Shown here: positions 7,621 to 15,325 of the stretch, piece after piece
Layout: each line of letters opens with the position of its first letter
How positions within the stretch are numbered: position 1 is the first letter of the stretch
Source: RUG563 sp964423675
GTDB taxonomy: Bacteria > Bacillota > Clostridia > Christensenellales > Aristaeellaceae
Direction: 5' to 3'
Length of the DNA: 21,662 nt
Assembly (NCBI GenBank): GCA_964423675.1
Contig: CAYRFP010000038.1
Location: 1 to 21,662, forward strand
Notes under the pieces: model-generated
The model's input: only the letters and a program-made list of their open reading frames with translations
The model's database searches: none
Told to the model about the DNA's origin: nothing
Position numbers and translations under genes: made by a program

Positions 7621-8784
7621 ATGGCTCGTTTTTTGAAATGCATGGTTTTTGTCGTGGCAACGATTTTATGCCTTTTGCCATTGGCTGCCCTGGCAAAGCC
7701 CCTAGAGGAAATCCCGCCGATGACTTTAACGGCTCCCAGTGCGCTGTTGATGGAAGCAGAAACCGGCGCTGTGATTTTTGAAAAGAACGCAGATGAACGG
7801 CGACCGGTAGCATCTGTTACGAAGCTGATGACGCTCTTGCTGCTCTTTGAACGCCTGGATGCGGGGGATATTCATCTGGCGGATTCCGTGACCGTTTCGC
7901 CTAATGCGGCTGCGCAGCAGGGCTCACAGGCGCTGCTAGACGCGCATGCTGTTTATCCGCTGGAAGATCTGCTTAAGTCTACCATCATCGCCAGTGGCAA
8001 TGACAGCGCCGTGGCGCTGGCTGAATATGTGGCAGGTACGGAGGAAAGCTTCGTGAAGCTGATGAATCAGCGGGCAGAGGAAATGCAGCTAACCAATACG
8101 CATTACGTGAACTGTACAGGTCTTCCTGCTTCGGGGCAGTATACCAGTGCCCGGGACGTGGCGGTCATTTCCCGGGAAATGACGAAACATTCGGCGTACT
8201 TTGGCTATGCGTCCACTTGGCTGGACACGCTGATTCATCCATCCGGGAGACATACGGATTTGACGAATACTAATCGTCTGGTGCGTTTTTATCAGGATTG
8301 CGATGGATTGAAGACAGGCTCTACCAATGAAGCGAAATATTGCCTGAGTGCTACGGCAGAACGAAATGGCATGCGATTGATCGCGGTGGTACTGGGTGTG
8401 CCCAATAGCCAAACACGCTTTGATGAAGCACGGGTGATGATGGATTATGGCTTTGCTACTTATAGTCGCACTCAGGTGGCTCAGCCGGGGGATTTAACAG
8501 GCGGTCAGGTGCCTGTTAAAATGGGGGCTCGAGATCAGGTGGATGTAGCGCTTGGAAAAGGGCTCAGTCTTCTTTTACGTTCGGGTCAAGGCAATAAGCT
8601 GCGTTTTGAAACGGTGCTTCCGGAGAGCTTGTCCGCGCCGATCCAACAGGGACAGGAGATCGGAACGATTCAGGTACTCTTGGAAGATCAGCTGGTGGCC
8701 CAGTTGCCAGCAGTTGCGGCTCAATCCGTTCGTCTTCCTGGATTTCTGGAAGGGTTTGTTCGCTGGTGGGAAAACTGGCAGTAA
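7621..8784 (+). CDS. dacF: D-alanyl-D-alanine carboxypeptidase, S11 family (DacF/PBP5-like)
   Basis: Serine penicillin-binding protein that trims the terminal D-Ala from peptidoglycan pentapeptides at the outer face of the membrane. A signal peptide is evident (MARFLKCMVFVVATILCLLP, cleavage after ALA at about 25). The three active-site motifs are present: S65-V-T-K68, S125-G-N, and K231-T-G. A beta-rich PBP5 C-terminal domain follows (about 280-370), and the last residues form an aromatic amphipathic helix (FLEGFVRWWENW), the usual membrane anchor. AAGGAGG (7606-7612) lies eight bases before ATG. It ends the plus-strand run that includes three zinc-type VanY carboxypeptidases, so two unrelated catalytic chemistries for the same bond sit together. 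Distinguishing dacF from dacA or dacB by sequence alone is uncertain; the family call is firm. Confidence 0.93.
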   Translation: MARFLKCMVFVVATILCLLPLAALAKPLEEIPPMTLTAPSALLMEAETGAVIFEKNADERRPVASVTKLMTLLLLFERLDAGDIHLADSVTVSPNAAAQQGSQALLDAHAVYPLEDLLKSTIIASGNDSAVALAEYVAGTEESFVKLMNQRAEEMQLTNTHYVNCTGLPASGQYTSARDVAVISREMTKHSAYFGYASTWLDTLIHPSGRHTDLTNTNRLVRFYQDCDGLKTGSTNEAKYCLSATAERNGMRLIAVVLGVPNSQTRFDEARVMMDYGFATYSRTQVAQPGDLTGGQVPVKMGARDQVDVALGKGLSLLLRSGQGNKLRFETVLPESLSAPIQQGQEIGTIQVLLEDQLVAQLPAVAAQSVRLPGFLEGFVRWWENWQ

Positions 8785-8795
8785 AACGAAATAAT

Positions 8796-8842
8796 AAAGG
8801 AATCCGCAGCGGAACACCAACGGGTTCCTTTTCCTTATTTTT
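8796..8842 (+). terminator. Rho-independent terminator after dacF
   Basis: AAAGGAATCCG (8796-8806) pairs with CGGGTTCCTTT (8821-8831) with one G-U pair and a 14-base loop, followed by the T-rich run to 8842. It lies 11 bases after the dacF stop and separates the long upstream operon from the obgE promoter. Confidence 0.85.
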
Positions 8843-8846
8843 GGGA

Positions 8847-8876
8847 TTGCTTTTCCTTGGCTATGTGTGATATAAT
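8847..8876 (+). promoter_or_regulatory. Promoter for obgE-yhbY
   Basis: A perfect TATAAT (8871-8876) with an extended TG element (T8868, G8869) and a weak -35 TTGCTT (8847-8852), spacer 18. It lies directly after the dacF terminator and 35 bases before the obgE start. Confidence 0.75.
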
Positions 8877-8910
8877 ATCAAGGTTGCAATTTGAAGTCAG
8901 GAGGGAGTTC

Positions 8911-10176
8911 ATGGCAGCTTTTGTAGATCGCGCGCCCTTCATCGCAAAGGCGGGAAACGGTGGGAATGGCTGTGTTTCGTTCCATCGTGAAAAATTTGTG
9001 CAAAACGGTGGGCCGGATGGCGGCGACGGCGGAAGTGGCGGCAATGTAGTGCTGCTGGCGGATGTGAATATGCATACCCTTCTGGATTTTCGTTTTCGCA
9101 GCAAATATGAGGCGGAGCCAGGAACGGACGGCAGCAGCAATCGCCGCAGCGGAAAAAACGGGCAGGAACTGCTGGTGAAGGTCCCAGTCGGCACGGTAGT
9201 GCGTGATAAGGAAACTGGCGTTGTTGTGGCCGATATGTACGAAGCGGGGCGGCGTAAGGTGCTGCTTCGTGGCGGCCGCGGTGGCTGGGGCAACATGCAT
9301 TTTGCAACGCCCACGCGTCAAGCGCCGAATTTCGCAAAACCGGGTATAAAAACCGAGCGGCATGAATTTATTCTGGAATTGAAGTCAATTGCAGATGTGG
9401 GTTTGGTTGGCCATCCGAACGTGGGTAAATCCACCATTTTGTCTGTAGTTACGGCGGCAAAACCCAAGATTGCCAATTATCATTTCACTACCCTGACCCC
9501 GAATCTGGGCATGGTGCGTCATCACGGCCAGGACTTTGTGATGGCGGATATTCCCGGCCTAGTGGAAGGAGCCAGCGATGGCGCTGGGCTTGGTCATGAT
9601 TTTCTGCGTCATGTAGAAAGAACAAGGCTGCTGCTGCATGTGATCGATGCGGCGAGCTCCGAGGGACGGGATCCTGTAGAGGATTATGAACAGATCAATC
9701 AGGAACTGCAAAAGTACGGTGATTTGTCCCAACGGCCGCAGATTGTTGTTGCCAATAAAATGGATCTGCCGGAAGGACAGGAAGGCTTTGAACGGTTAAA
9801 GACGCATGTGGATGGCAAGTATCCCATCTTCGCGGTCAGCGCTGCTACCCGTCAGGGATTTGACGAGCTGATGAACTGTGTTTGTGAAACATTGAATCAA
9901 CTTCCGCCTGCAACGCCTTTTGCAGAAGAAGAAATGTTGCCTGAGCAGTTGCAGGAGGCCAAGTTCGAAATTAGCCGCGATGGGCGCGCGTTTGTTGTGA
10001 CGGGACCAGCTGTGACACATTTGCTTGACAGTGTAAACTTCGAGGACGAGGAATCACTGAATTGGTTCCATCGCACGCTGCGCCGCACTGGCATTATTGA
10101 TGCACTGCGTCAGGCCGGCGCTCAGGAAGGTAGCACAGTTTGCATGGACGAGATGGAATTTGACTTTGTGGATTAA
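8911..10176 (+). CDS. obgE: GTPase Obg/CgtA (ObgE)
   Basis: Essential ribosome-associated GTPase that assists late 50S assembly and links growth to nucleotide levels. The 421 residues match family length. Order: glycine-rich Obg domain at 1-158 (AGNGGNGCVSFHREKF, GGPDGGDGGSGG), G domain with G1 GHPNVGKS (167-174), G3 DIPGL (213-217) and G4 NKMD (282-285), then an OCT-type C-terminal domain with an acidic end. The start is placed at ATG 8911 because TCAGGAGG (8898-8904) precedes it and the family begins at (M)xxFVDxAxI; an in-frame ATG at 8857 lies within the promoter. Unlike many Firmicutes, rpmA and rplU are not upstream here. It is followed 38 bases later by yhbY, a common partner. Confidence 0.97.
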   Translation: MAAFVDRAPFIAKAGNGGNGCVSFHREKFVQNGGPDGGDGGSGGNVVLLADVNMHTLLDFRFRSKYEAEPGTDGSSNRRSGKNGQELLVKVPVGTVVRDKETGVVVADMYEAGRRKVLLRGGRGGWGNMHFATPTRQAPNFAKPGIKTERHEFILELKSIADVGLVGHPNVGKSTILSVVTAAKPKIANYHFTTLTPNLGMVRHHGQDFVMADIPGLVEGASDGAGLGHDFLRHVERTRLLLHVIDAASSEGRDPVEDYEQINQELQKYGDLSQRPQIVVANKMDLPEGQEGFERLKTHVDGKYPIFAVSAATRQGFDELMNCVCETLNQLPPATPFAEEEMLPEQLQEAKFEISRDGRAFVVTGPAVTHLLDSVNFEDEESLNWFHRTLRRTGIIDALRQAGAQEGSTVCMDEMEFDFVD

Positions 10177-10214
10177 GTTTCCACCTGAATGCGGAAAAGA
10201 TAAAGGAGCAGAAA

Positions 10215-10514
10215 ATGATTCTGGAAATTACCAGCAAGCAGCGCTCTCAGCTGCGGTCGATGTGCAATACGCTGCCGGTAGTGCTTTATATCGGCAAGGA
10301 CGGCATTACAGATGCCACCGTCAAGGAGGCTTGGGACGCTTTGGAAGCCCGGGAACTCATCAAGTGTTCAGTGCAGCGTGGCGCGCCTTATGATGCGCGG
10401 GAAGCCTGCCAGGAACTTTGCGACAGAGTGCATGCAGCGCCAGTGCAGTGCATCGGGAATAAATTTTCCGTTTATCGGGAAAGCCGGGAGCATAAGACAA
10501 TTGAGCTTTTTTAA
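10215..10514 (+). CDS. yhbY: YhbY-type ribosome-associated RNA-binding protein (CRM domain)
   Basis: A 99-residue single CRM domain with a KH-like fold that binds pre-50S ribosomal particles. Family marks: ITSKQRSQLRSMCNTL at the start, the loop IGKDGI corresponding to the GxxG RNA-binding turn, and RELIKCSV in the following strand. AAAGGAG (10202-10208) precedes the ATG. It lies downstream of obgE in the same transcript, and both gene products act in large-subunit maturation. In many Firmicutes nadD follows; here a terminator and nrdD follow instead. Confidence 0.93.
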   Translation: MILEITSKQRSQLRSMCNTLPVVLYIGKDGITDATVKEAWDALEARELIKCSVQRGAPYDAREACQELCDRVHAAPVQCIGNKFSVYRESREHKTIELF

Positions 10515-10540
10515 GCCGCTCATGGCCAAAAGGCTTTTTT
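10513..10540 (+). terminator. Rho-independent terminator after yhbY
   Basis: AAGCC (10513-10517) pairs with GGCTT (10532-10536) and is followed by a run of T to 10540. The short stem makes it moderate; it overlaps the yhbY stop codon. Confidence 0.6.
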
Positions 10541-10546
10541 GAGCAA

Positions 10547-10604
10547 CCACAATATATTGCGCTTTTTATACTGGAAATGCACAAAATAAATCCATATATG
10601 GTAT
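10547..10604 (+). promoter_or_regulatory. Tandem NrdR-box-like operators upstream of nrdD
   Basis: Two perfect 10-bp palindromes: CAATATATTG (10550-10559) and CCATATATGG (10592-10601). The first fits the NrdR-box core CwATATATwG fully; the second has C and G at the w positions. Their starts are 42 bp apart, close to four helical turns, and the second ends two bases before the -35 element of nrdD. NrdR represses ribonucleotide reductase genes through paired boxes spaced by whole helical turns, so this arrangement fits known biology. The assignment is by motif only. Confidence 0.75.
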
Positions 10605-10632
10605 TGACAAGCAAGACGGCATCCCTTATTAT
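10604..10632 (+). promoter_or_regulatory. Sigma-A-type promoter for nrdD
   Basis: Consensus -35 TTGACA (10604-10609), 17-base spacer, -10 TATTAT (10627-10632). The transcript would have an untranslated leader of about 60 bases, which holds the inverted repeat GATTCAT (10659-10665) / ATGAATC (10687-10693) around the GGGGGA ribosome binding site; its significance is unknown. Confidence 0.85.
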
Positions 10633-10699
10633 AAAGGGGTGCTTTTTTAGCGGCATATGATTCATGCTGCAATTCATAGATGGGGGATGAATCGATATC

Positions 10700-13030
10700 A
10701 TGATCGAGAATATTCGGAAACGCGATGGGCGAATTGTTCCGTATGATGGGGATAAAATTCAGCAGGCTGTTCTGCGCGCTTTTGAAGCGTCCGGCAGTGC
10801 CAAGGGGATGGAAACGGCCCGGCTGATTCGCCAGCAGGTGGAGACCGAACTGGAGAATAACGAAAGTATCAGCGGCACACCTTCTGTAGAAGAAGTGCAG
10901 GATGTGGTGGAACGAGTGCTGATTGAGCGGGGCTTTGTGCGCACAGCAAAAGCCTATATCCTCTATCGAGCAGAACGCAGCCGGGTGCGGGAAATGAATA
11001 CGCGGCTGATGAAGGTGTTTGAGGACATTACATATAAGGACGCTGTTGACAGCGATATAAAGCGGGAAAACGCCAACATTAATGGTGATACTGCTATGGG
11101 CAGTATGCTCAAATTTGGCTCCGAAGGCGCCAAGCAGTTTTATGATATGTATGTGCTCAATCCCAAGCATGCCAAGGCACACCGGGACGGGGACATCCAT
11201 ATTCATGATCTCGATTTCTTGACGTTGACCACCACCTGCTGCCAGATTGAATTGTCCACGCTTTTTAAGGGGGGATTCTCTACTGGTCACGGTGTTTTGC
11301 GTGAGCCGAATGATATTGCCAGCTATTCCGCGCTGGCCTGTATTGCTATTCAGGCGAATCAGAACGATCAGCATGGCGGTCAATCCATTGTGGATTTTGA
11401 TTATGGCATGGCTCCTGGCGTGAGCAAGACATTCGTCAAGCGCTATCGGGATAATATTTCTCGTGCGCTGGCACTTCGAGTGCAACTGGAAGATGCGGAT
11501 CAAGCGGCGAAAGAGATGCTGGATTCCATTTGCCGGGAGAAGGGACTGAAACCATCTCTGGAACCCAGCGAAACGTTTTATGTGGCGATTTTGGAAGCGT
11601 TGACGGCATACATGGATGAAAAAAACGCCATGGAAGTGATTTCCTTTGCGCAAACTTATGCTACCAAAGAAACCACTCGGGCGACCTATCAGGCCATGGA
11701 GGCGCTTATTCACAATTTGAATACCATGAACTCCCGGGCCGGCGCTCAGGTACCGTTTTCCTCGATTAATTATGGCACAGATACCAGTCCTGAAGGGCGT
11801 CTGGTGATGCAGCAGGTGTTACTGGCAACGGAAGCTGGCCTGGGCCGGGGGGAGACGCCGATTTTCCCTATTCAGATTTTCCGTGTAAAGGAAGGCGTGA
11901 ATTTTAATCCCGGTGATCCTAACTATGATCTTTACCTGTTGGCAATCCGAGTCAGCGCCAAGCGCCTTTTCCCCAACTTTTCCTTCATTGATGCGCCTTA
12001 CAACCTGCAATTCTATAAGCCCGGCCATCCGGAAACCGAGGTGGGTTACATGGGTTGCCGTACCAGGGTGATGGGCAATAAATATGATCCAGATCGAGAA
12101 GTGGCACCACGGCGTGGAAACCTGTCCTTCACGTCGATCAATCTGCCGCGTATCGCGATCAAGGCCAACGGTGATATCGGCTGGTTCTTTGAAGAACTGG
12201 AAAGCAAGATGAAGCTGGTGGTGGATCAGCTGGACGAGCGCTTTGAAATCATCGCTCGCAAAAAAGTATTCAATTTCCCGTTCCTGATGGGACAGAGTGT
12301 CTGGCTTGACTCCGAAAAGTTGGACTGGGACGGCGAGGTGCGCGAGGTTCTCAAGCATGGCACCATGTCCGTGGGCTTTATCGGGTTGGCAGAATGCCTC
12401 AAAGCGCTACGGGGAAAACATCATGGTGAAAGTGAAGAAAGCCAGAATTTAGGCTTGGAAATCATTGGATTTATGCGCAAATATTTGGATCGCCTGTCTG
12501 ATGAGCGGCACTTGAATTACACGCTGCTGGCAACGCCGGCTGAGGGCTTGTCTGGGCGGTTTGTGCGGATGGATCGTGAACGCTTTGGAAAGATTGAAGG
12601 CGTGACGGATCGCGAGTATTATACGAATTCCTTCCATGTTCCCGTTTATTATCCCATTAGTGCTTTTGATAAGATCAGCATTGAGGCACCGTATCATGCG
12701 CTGACAAATGCAGGCCATATTTCCTATGTGGAAATGGATGGAGACCCGACTAAGAATCTGGAAGCCTTTGAAAAAATCGTGCGGCATATGCATGATTGCG
12801 GCATCGGCTATGGCTCGATCAATCATCCAGTGGATCGGGATCCTGTCTGTGGCTTTAATGGCATTATTGGTGATAATTGTCCCTGCTGCGGACGAGAAGA
12901 AGGCGGACGGCCATTTGAACGGATTCGCCGAATTACCGGATATCTGGTGGGCACATTGGATCGCTTCAATAATGCAAAGCGGGCTGAAGAAAAAGACCGT
13001 GTGAAGCACGGCATGCAGGCGAACGGGTAA
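10700..13030 (+). CDS. nrdD: Anaerobic (class III) ribonucleoside-triphosphate reductase
   Basis: Glycyl-radical enzyme that reduces ribonucleoside triphosphates to deoxyribonucleotides without oxygen. The 776 residues start with an ATP-cone (IRKRDGRIVPYDGDKIQ, about 1-95) for allosteric control, then the reductase barrel with conserved MGCRT (C453). The C-terminal glycyl-radical segment is RITGYLVG with G747, 30 residues from the end. Just before it is a zinc-binding region: C717 in DPVCGFNG and C727/C730 in CPCCG. The residue three before C717 is D714, where E. coli-type enzymes have cysteine, so the first ligand differs from that type. GGGGGA at 10682-10687 is the only ribosome binding site, 12 bases from ATG. 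The radical-SAM activase gene nrdG, often adjacent, is absent in this window. Confidence 0.97.
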   Translation: MIENIRKRDGRIVPYDGDKIQQAVLRAFEASGSAKGMETARLIRQQVETELENNESISGTPSVEEVQDVVERVLIERGFVRTAKAYILYRAERSRVREMNTRLMKVFEDITYKDAVDSDIKRENANINGDTAMGSMLKFGSEGAKQFYDMYVLNPKHAKAHRDGDIHIHDLDFLTLTTTCCQIELSTLFKGGFSTGHGVLREPNDIASYSALACIAIQANQNDQHGGQSIVDFDYGMAPGVSKTFVKRYRDNISRALALRVQLEDADQAAKEMLDSICREKGLKPSLEPSETFYVAILEALTAYMDEKNAMEVISFAQTYATKETTRATYQAMEALIHNLNTMNSRAGAQVPFSSINYGTDTSPEGRLVMQQVLLATEAGLGRGETPIFPIQIFRVKEGVNFNPGDPNYDLYLLAIRVSAKRLFPNFSFIDAPYNLQFYKPGHPETEVGYMGCRTRVMGNKYDPDREVAPRRGNLSFTSINLPRIAIKANGDIGWFFEELESKMKLVVDQLDERFEIIARKKVFNFPFLMGQSVWLDSEKLDWDGEVREVLKHGTMSVGFIGLAECLKALRGKHHGESEESQNLGLEIIGFMRKYLDRLSDERHLNYTLLATPAEGLSGRFVRMDRERFGKIEGVTDREYYTNSFHVPVYYPISAFDKISIEAPYHALTNAGHISYVEMDGDPTKNLEAFEKIVRHMHDCGIGYGSINHPVDRDPVCGFNGIIGDNCPCCGREEGGRPFERIRRITGYLVGTLDRFNNAKRAEEKDRVKHGMQANG

Positions 13031-13110
13031 TAAACGTTTTCGAGATGGGGGAGAGGCGTTCCTCTGTGAAGGGAATTCTTCCTCGCAGCATAGTGAAGGC
13101 ATTAAAAGGA

Positions 13111-13146
13111 AACACCCTCGCATGGTGGATGCTATGCGGGGGTGTT
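13111..13146. terminator. Terminator hairpin between convergent nrdD and lexA
   Basis: AACACCCTCGCAT (13111-13123) pairs with ATGCGGGGGTGTT (13134-13146) over 13 bp with one G-U pair and a 10-base loop. On the minus strand the hairpin is followed by TTTCCTTTTAA, so it should end lexA transcripts best; on the plus strand there is no T-tract but the strong stem may also stop nrdD. Confidence 0.75.
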
Positions 13147-13170
13147 GCTACAAGTGAAGCGTTTATTCAG

Positions 13171-13815
13171 TTATTTTTTCGTTTTCTTCGCTGCGGCATT
13201 AGCACTGACATATGACCGATAAATGGCTGTGACCTTACCCGCAATATCTACTATATCGGAATAAATTGGATGCATGCGCGGGTTCTCCGGCTGAAGGCGG
13301 ATACGATTTGGCTCTTTGAAATAGCGTTTGCAGGTGGCTTCTCCGTCCAGCATGGCAATGATGATGTCGCCGTTCTGCGCGGTGCTTTGCCGCTTAACCA
13401 CCACGTAATCCCCGTTCATGATGCCGGCCATGATCATGCTTTCGCCCCGAACTTCCAGCACAAAATGGCTGCCGCCCAGGCCGACCACATTGTCCGGCAG
13501 TGTTACAAAGCCGGTGGCATTTTCTTCGGCCAGAATTGGTGTTCCAGCCGCAACTTTCCCTAAAATCGGGATCTTTTCAAGCTGTGGTTTATCTTCTCGT
13601 TTGGATACATCGATTGTCCGGGGCTTCATTGCTTCGCGATGCAGCAAGCCTTTTTTCTCCAGACGATTGAGGTGGCCATGCACCGTGGAAGTGGATTTCA
13701 GATCGACGGCTTGGCCAATTTCTCGTACAGAGGGAGAATAGCCATTGACTTCGATGTATTTTTCGATATAATCAAGTATGCGTTGCTGCGTGTCGCCATG
13801 CGGCCGTCTTGCCAT
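13171..13815 (-). CDS. lexA: LexA repressor (SOS response)
   Basis: Dimeric repressor of the DNA-damage response that cleaves itself when RecA filaments form. The 214 residues contain a winged helix-turn-helix at 1-70 (GYSPSVREIG and STSTVHGHLNRLEKKG, recognition helix about 41-54) and an S24 peptidase domain. Self-cleavage site A90-G91 in KVAAGTP, catalytic S126 in RGESM, and K163 in ATCKRY are all present, so it should be active. GGATGGGA lies ahead of the ATG as a moderate ribosome binding site. It converges on nrdD and diverges from a small cysteine-rich gene. A LexA-box-like palindrome overlaps its own promoter, fitting autoregulation. Confidence 0.97.
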   Translation of the reverse strand: MARRPHGDTQQRILDYIEKYIEVNGYSPSVREIGQAVDLKSTSTVHGHLNRLEKKGLLHREAMKPRTIDVSKREDKPQLEKIPILGKVAAGTPILAEENATGFVTLPDNVVGLGGSHFVLEVRGESMIMAGIMNGDYVVVKRQSTAQNGDIIIAMLDGEATCKRYFKEPNRIRLQPENPRMHPIYSDIVDIAGKVTAIYRSYVSANAAAKKTKK

Positions 13816-13852
13816 CGCAATCCCATCCGTTCTTTTCTAATTTAACAGATAA

Positions 13853-13881
13853 ATTATAACATGCAAACAAATGTTTGGCAA
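13853..13881 (-). promoter_or_regulatory. lexA promoter with overlapping LexA-box candidate
   Basis: On the minus strand: -35 TTGCCA (13876-13881), 17-base spacer, -10 TATAAT (13853-13858). The palindrome CAAACAAATGTTTG (13864-13877) fills the spacer and the edge of the -35. It has the CNNACnnnnGTNNG layout of Gram-positive LexA boxes (consensus GAACnnnnGTTC) with A for G at the inner symmetric positions. Location and symmetry support autoregulation; binding is inferred. Confidence 0.7.
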
Positions 13882-13941
13882 CAGTCTTTTAGGCTTTTTC
13901 AACAGAAATTGGATGAATAATTTCATGGGGAGTGGGAAAAA

Positions 13942-14133
13942 ATGATGAAGAAGCAATGTGAATTATATGACCGGGAATGCATTGAATGTGGCGAATGCGA
14001 TCGCTGCGATTTGGATCCCAGCAAGCGCTGCGATAATTGTATGCGATGCATAAACGGCGATCAGGAATACCGGGCAATCCTGGTGGACAAAGTGGAAGCA
14101 GATGACTCAAAAACGCAAAGCCGCTCTAATTGA
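13942..14133 (+). CDS. Small cysteine-rich protein, possible Fe-S or zinc binder
   Basis: A 63-residue protein with eight cysteines in the first 36 residues: C6, C13, C16, C19, C22, C30, C33, C36, mostly spaced C-x2-C. The first block (13, 16, 19, 22) resembles a ferredoxin half-site but lacks the usual proline after the fourth cysteine. The second block is C-x2-C-x2-C. Between them is the motif CDLDPSKRCDNC. The tail is acidic and polar, with no signal peptide or membrane segment. GGGGAG (13927-13932) is nine bases before ATG 13942; ATG 13945 is an alternative. It is transcribed divergently from lexA, 126 bases from its start, so it may share the LexA operator region. I do not recognise a characterised family; metal or cluster binding is inference from the cysteine pattern. 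Confidence 0.75.
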   Translation: MMKKQCELYDRECIECGECDRCDLDPSKRCDNCMRCINGDQEYRAILVDKVEADDSKTQSRSN

Positions 14134-14149
14134 AACGAAAAATCGGCGA

Positions 14150-15274
14150 TTACGGAACGTTAGTTTGATCTGAAGGAGGGGCTTCGTCTGTCTTTTGAAC
14201 TCCGGTTTCCGGCAGAAGTACACGACGGGCAGCCTCTCGTTTGTGCGCGTCTGTCATGGCGGCATAATGCTTGCGAGTAGTGTTGACATCCGCGTGGCCC
14301 AGCACATCGGCTACCAAATAAATATCTCCGGTTTCCTGATAGAGATTGGTGCCAAAAGTGCTGCGTAGTTTATGCGGGCTGATGCGTTTTTTGAGAGGCG
14401 CGGCTACCTGCGCATACTTTTTTACCAGATTTTGAACGGCGCGTTGTGTAATCCGCCGCTTTTGCAGTGAAAGAAACAGTGCGTCCTCATGTCCTTCCAG
14501 CGGCTGTATTTCCTGGCGCTGCTGCAAATAATCTTGCAAAGCAGCCGCCACAGGGCCGGGAAAATAGAGAATGCTCTGATCCCCGCCTTTTCTCGTGACC
14601 AGGAAGGCGTTGGCGTCCAAGTCAATGTCTTCCAAATTTAAGCCAACGCATTCGCTGACACGAATGCCCGTGCCAAGGAACAGCAGCAGCATGGCGGTAT
14701 CACGCGTCCGTGTGAATTTGAGCAGTGTCTGCTGTCGCTTAGTTAGTCCTTCGCCGGTAGCCACGGTATCCAGAAGCTTCTGCATTTCGTCGGGTTCCAG
14801 CCGGAGAATCGGCTTTTCATGAAGCTTTGGCAGCGTTACAAGTGTGGCAATATTGGTTTGAATGTGCCCGTTTTTAAACAGGTATTCAAACAGTGATCGC
14901 AGAGAACAAAGCTTGCGCATGATGCCAAGTTCATGGTTCTGCACCAAACGAGAGTCGCCACTGTTTTCGTTGTTTATATAATACTGGGTTAGATAATCCT
15001 GATAGCCATCAATATCCCGCATCTGGATTTGCGAAAGTTCTACGTCGCCGATGAGACGTGGTTCAATATCGGCAAATAGCGGATTTTCGGCTGTCAGATA
15101 TTGAAAAAAAAGCCGGAAGTCGTAGGCATAGGCCAAACGGGTGAGGGTGCTGGTTGTTTGCGCGATTGAACGGAAAAAGTCCGTGCAGACCAGCGGCAAT
15201 TCTTTTTCCAGTTGTCTCAAACGATTCATGCGTTTGGCATCAACCTGAGCGCGATATGAAAGCGATTCAGCCAT
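14150..15274 (-). CDS. Tyrosine recombinase, XerS-like
   Basis: The 374-residue site-specific recombinase has an N-terminal SAM-like core-binding domain (about 30-140, YDFRLFFQYL and LCSLRSLFEYLFKNGHI) and a C-terminal catalytic domain. All catalytic residues are present: R205 in GTGIRVSE, K229 in TRKGG, H301 and R304 in SPHKLRST, H327 in LGHAD, nucleophile Y337 in KHYA. The longer N-terminal domain and the TRKGG segment recall streptococcal XerS, which acts alone at a dif site, rather than the roughly 300-residue XerC/XerD. GGGAGG (15283-15288) lies eight bases before ATG. No phage, excisionase or cargo genes are nearby, so a housekeeping role in chromosome dimer resolution is plausible, but an isolated integrase cannot be excluded. 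Its 3' end converges on the small cysteine-rich gene with a 16-base gap. Confidence 0.88.
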   Translation of the reverse strand: MAESLSYRAQVDAKRMNRLRQLEKELPLVCTDFFRSIAQTTSTLTRLAYAYDFRLFFQYLTAENPLFADIEPRLIGDVELSQIQMRDIDGYQDYLTQYYINNENSGDSRLVQNHELGIMRKLCSLRSLFEYLFKNGHIQTNIATLVTLPKLHEKPILRLEPDEMQKLLDTVATGEGLTKRQQTLLKFTRTRDTAMLLLFLGTGIRVSECVGLNLEDIDLDANAFLVTRKGGDQSILYFPGPVAAALQDYLQQRQEIQPLEGHEDALFLSLQKRRITQRAVQNLVKKYAQVAAPLKKRISPHKLRSTFGTNLYQETGDIYLVADVLGHADVNTTRKHYAAMTDAHKREAARRVLLPETGVQKTDEAPPSDQTNVP

Positions 15275-15325
15275 GATTCAAGCCTCCCAGCGAAAAATAA
15301 TGAGACGATTTGTATGTCGGATAAT

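Noticed and set aside
10520..11713. Long open frame on the minus strand (397 codons)
   Set aside because: It lies opposite the nrdD promoter and coding region, has no recognisable domain, and the plus-strand protein is unmistakable.
14150..15274. Prophage or integrative element anchored by the tyrosine recombinase
   Set aside because: No excisionase, phage, conjugation or cargo genes flank it, no tRNA is present, and no direct repeats resembling attachment sites were seen.
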